A stretch of DNA of 64,000 nucleotides from Aureispira anguillae (GTDB taxonomy: Bacteria; Bacteroidota; Bacteroidia; Chitinophagales; Saprospiraceae): positions 7,107,001-7,171,000 of the forward strand of contig NZ_AP026867.1 of assembly GCF_026000115.1 (NCBI RefSeq), given 5' to 3'. The notes beneath the pieces were generated by a model that did no database searches, was not told where the DNA came from, and saw only the letters and a program-made list of their open reading frames with translations. The position numbers and the translations under genes are program-made. Below, one piece after another: positions 62,201-64,000 of this stretch (position 1 is its first letter; every line of letters begins with the position of its first letter).

Positions 62201-64000
62201 TGCTTTAAGACAGGATCTAGAACTTAAGGTGCGAACTTCTTCTTGTATAATGCTATGTTGTTCCATGTGCCAGTGATCCGTTGCTGTTCTATACGATTCC
62301 AATTGCTCCAACAACATTTCAAACGTAAAAGAAGGTCTATCTTTAGTAGACATAAAAGTAAATTTGAAATACTTGTGTTGTTTGTGCAATTTTTGCAATT
62401 GAGCAAATTGCTTTAAAACAGACGCTTTATCTTGCTCCAATTGCTTGTATTTAGCCCCCACACCCCGCAAAATAGCTCTAAAAATTCCCTTGTTTTTGTT
62501 GAAGTAAAATGGACTGGTAGCCAAACCCGTCTCAACGGTACTGATCATGGCATCCACTAAGTCCATTTTTTGCATATAAACAGCTTCAAAATGTTCTTCC
62601 AGTAGTTTTTCATAGGCATACAATGCCGCCATAATGTCCTCTTTGGCTTCCTTAATTGTATCCAAAACTTCATTGATGGTCGTATAAATATCCAACTTGA
62701 TTAAAAAAGCAGTTTGATCAATTCCTTCTATCTTTTTGGTATAGAGTTCTTCAAAATGCTGTACCAAGGCAAGGTTGTAGGCTTTAATGGTTTGGCTAAT
62801 GGCTTTTTGAGCTGCTAAACAACGTTCGTTTTGTAAGCTGACATGTTTTTCTAATAAGGTCTTAGATTGTAAATATAAAACATCTGTTAAGTGTAATTTT
62901 TTTAGATAGAGTTGCTTGTAATGTTGTTCTAGCTGCTCTTGGTAAGTCGTTTTGGTCGTGTGGATAATTTCTTGTGCTTTGCGAGTAGACCGCAAGGCTG
63001 TTGTAATACTACGCTGAATTTCTAATTTTGATTGCGTGACAGGAGTAATCTCAAAAAATTGATCGTGTACTTGATTCAATGGTTGTTCTAATGAACCAAG
63101 AGGGGCTAACAGCTTTTTTGCTTGCTCAAAAATGGGAATGATTTGTTCTAATTCATCAGCAGTAAATTCAAAACCTTCTAACGAAAGTTCTTGCTCCAAG
63201 AGTTGTTTGTTATAATGTTCGTTTGCCTTCAAAAAATGATCGACCAGTTCCGCCCATGTTTTGTCTTCTAATAGCAAGTCAAGTTGACCAGCGTGGAAGC
63301 TTTGCAACTGCTCGACTTGTGCAACCGCTGATTCCAATAAGCGCAAATAAGAAGGATAGGTTTTGTAGGTTGGATATTGTTTTTGAGCACGCTCTCGAAC
63401 AGAATTAACAACAGCCTGTCGATCTCTATAGACATCTTCTATGATAACCGTTAACTCTCCTAAACCAATAGCAACCAAATTTTGTTGTACGACTTCCAAC
63501 GCCGTTTTCTTTTCACAAACAACTAGACAGTTACCCTGGTTACTCAAGACATTGGCAATGATGCCAGTCAGTGTTTGGCTTTTTCCTGTGCCTGGAGGTC
63601 CCTGTATAACAAGGTTATTTTGTTGACCTAACAAATGGAGTAAATGTTGTTGGCTAGGGTCCATATCAACGGCTGTGAAACAATGTTTCATTAATTCTTT
63701 TTGAGAATCTTGTTGGGCAATCTGCTGTTGCAACTGTTCAATATGGTCTATAAAATAATCTAGATCATTAATGATGCTCTCTTTCTGAGATTTAAACAAA
63801 CCAAAAACTCCAGACCATAACACTTGAGGTTCTTCTAAACTTAATGCGTTGACTTGTTGAGCTTGTTTTAAGGGAGCAATAGGTTGATCTAGGCTGGCTC
63901 TAAATTCTTGGGTTAAGCTCTCAGAAATACTAGGGGATAGCTGTTGCAATTGAGCCATTACCAACATCGTTAATTCATCCTTATCTAAAATGGCATCTTC
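59288..64000 (-). CDS. Giant SF1 (DNA2/NAM7/UPF1-like) helicase with repeat-bearing insertion (N-terminus outside window)
   Basis: The frame is open to the right edge: 11 more codons without a stop precede the ATG at 63967, so the true start is outside and at least 1,570 residues are present. Walker A GPPGTGKSQT (about 63575-63601) is near the visible N terminus. The Walker B DEAS (VVIFDEASQLRLED) is about 1,000 residues later, then QGDERDILIIS and VTRAKQTLAVF, the SF1 helicase motifs V and VI. The intervening ~1,000 residues hold coiled coils and two sets of repeats (see findings). The last ~90 residues (VVTDALGQPKWAIDFDTF ... YHRIWSKDWWQ) resemble the DUF559-like/PD-(D/E)xK nuclease tail of such helicases. 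The class occurs in defence loci, but no partner gene is visible here. Confidence 0.8.
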   Translation of the reverse strand, partial: EDAILDKDELTMLVMAQLQQLSPSISESLTQEFRASLDQPIAPLKQAQQVNALSLEEPQVLWSGVFGLFKSQKESIINDLDYFIDHIEQLQQQIAQQDSQKELMKHCFTAVDMDPSQQHLLHLLGQQNNLVIQGPPGTGKSQTLTGIIANVLSNQGNCLVVCEKKTALEVVQQNLVAIGLGELTVIIEDVYRDRQAVVNSVRERAQKQYPTYKTYPSYLRLLESAVAQVEQLQSFHAGQLDLLLEDKTWAELVDHFLKANEHYNKQLLEQELSLEGFEFTADELEQIIPIFEQAKKLLAPLGSLEQPLNQVHDQFFEITPVTQSKLEIQRSITTALRSTRKAQEIIHTTKTTYQEQLEQHYKQLYLKKLHLTDVLYLQSKTLLEKHVSLQNERCLAAQKAISQTIKAYNLALVQHFEELYTKKIEGIDQTAFLIKLDIYTTINEVLDTIKEAKEDIMAALYAYEKLLEEHFEAVYMQKMDLVDAMISTVETGLATSPFYFNKNKGIFRAILRGVGAKYKQLEQDKASVLKQFAQLQKLHKQHKYFKFTFMSTKDRPSFTFEMLLEQLESYRTATDHWHMEQHSIIQEEVRTLSSRSCLKAVPYKEEAQTINQHLSNFRTKILRSKLIPIEFKYTNLRLRDRFDQLEEIEVKVQKIKAGIDDFVQKNEENWQPSNYTPTDTSASYRVTFDALQAVHQQEQYFEYNFIKLGRPTVIQDYYSILEHLTDYRAQVEKWYPSCQPIIERYRADFKLKNLYPPLNFAPQAQQLVSTLDVFIKEYNSTQLLDLPFQLEATLFQEQLEEVKGLGASIENWSLNLEHFLVETNKNWIAHPIKEPLTTAIIEEKALQESYEQLIELHRQYDYFDVTFEVYNYSKELLHQKFIQHLVHYRNWTQQWYNNRAIVFANAVENLSTDCISPHVSLVHQIPTIEKELQQFQASFNQFKHFRSQFEFKNKQLTAQQQQLDALEKQIIVLQGQFENFESYYNFRLFWIKLSPAQQAAYKGLAKAQPKDWAAAFTSWYLHAFLLKNEHKIPDELSYTQCKDLLLSYTADLKKMLISHSLRYWRSKQSQEIERFHQEKAPIKLHSLYNKRGHVGGRRTPLRKIIATSPSLFTSFFPVLLVSPAVCSAILPLQPNLFDVVIFDEASQLRLEDTFCALMRGRYKVVSGDSQQMPPSDYFQSNTVLIHEQEEEEQQAALVNESIDFLTSTESLLEYALAEGAYKESFLEVHYRSKHPYLIDFSNAAFYGNRLTPMPHKEAYTPIQFFAVNGAYTNYTNLAEAEQIIDYIIKVAQPHRGKSCPSVGIATFNIHQRNLILELIQQRAVEQSKAGAQLQKLFMNGLFVKNLENIQGDERDILIISTTFGLREDGSFIQNFGPINRQKGYRLLNVIVTRAKQTLAVFTSIPAKYYENYRTEIMEKGNVGKAVFYAYLAYAKAVSQKEEATRKAILQLLYDHCLKKPVDDFLYQAHDNVFKERVIHFLEQQFPSRVLVNYPYAGFEIPLVVTDALGQPKWAIDFDTFHQHYSEEAYAWDLFREEHLSNFGFIYHRIWSKDWWQDENKAKEQLIQYFQ

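Noticed and set aside
59288-64000. Assignment to a named defence system such as Mokosh
   Set aside because: No phospholipase-D-type domain or partner gene can be seen, and the N terminus is outside the window.

Overview
The window is AT-rich DNA from a member of the Bacteroidota, most likely the Saprospiraceae and possibly Aureispira-like (inference from style, not from a marker gene). The evidence is four parts: secreted proteins with type IX secretion (T9SS) C-terminal sorting domains; LytS/LytTR signalling; few recognisable Shine-Dalgarno sites; and TAnnTTTG-type promoter boxes. No rRNA, tRNA or CRISPR array was recognised.

Layout. 1-7.2 kb holds unlinked single genes: the end of a DUF2459-type gene, DUF4261, an SDR, Dps, an M23 peptidase, a strikingly animal-like sphingolipid (dihydroceramide) desaturase and a cupin. 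They are separated by repeat-rich spacers. 7.5-26.8 kb is almost entirely minus strand: SbcC, two T9SS cargo proteins, a small secreted protein, a LytTR regulator with its TPR histidine kinase, an M61 peptidase, a secreted protein with possible tandem ExbD-like folds, a beta-lactamase-fold hydrolase, and an AraC regulator translationally adjacent to an alpha/beta hydrolase. CTP synthase lies at 27.1 kb.

28.8-50.9 kb is a surface-polysaccharide region. It has an epimerase, four glycosyltransferases, an RmlC-type epimerase and a reductase on the minus strand. On the plus strand it has a WbpA-type UDP-sugar dehydrogenase, a 2,425-residue T9SS adhesin, a WbpB-type dehydrogenase, a WbpD-type acetyltransferase and an MFS transporter. 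A compact type II restriction-modification cassette (controller, cytosine methyltransferase, nuclease; 29.9-32.4 kb) interrupts the glycan genes. The Wbp enzymes around a T9SS cargo gene are notable because, in Porphyromonas gingivalis, T9SS cargo is anchored through a sugar made by the Wbp/Vim pathway.

51-64 kb carries a GH73-LysM peptidoglycan hydrolase, TadA, a TolC-type channel with a periplasmic adaptor (inner-membrane pump not seen), a PpiD-like chaperone, a TPR protein and the C-terminal 1,570 residues of a giant SF1 helicase with a long repeat-bearing insertion and a possible nuclease tail.

The least expected structure is non-coding. At least three mosaic elements (38.7-39.1, 54.2-54.4 and 55.8-56.0 kb) share a terminal inverted repeat based on GAGTTGTCAAAGAACCA. 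A separate, fully foldable element (1.86-2.01 kb) is flanked by a direct repeat that contains the stop codon of the preceding gene.
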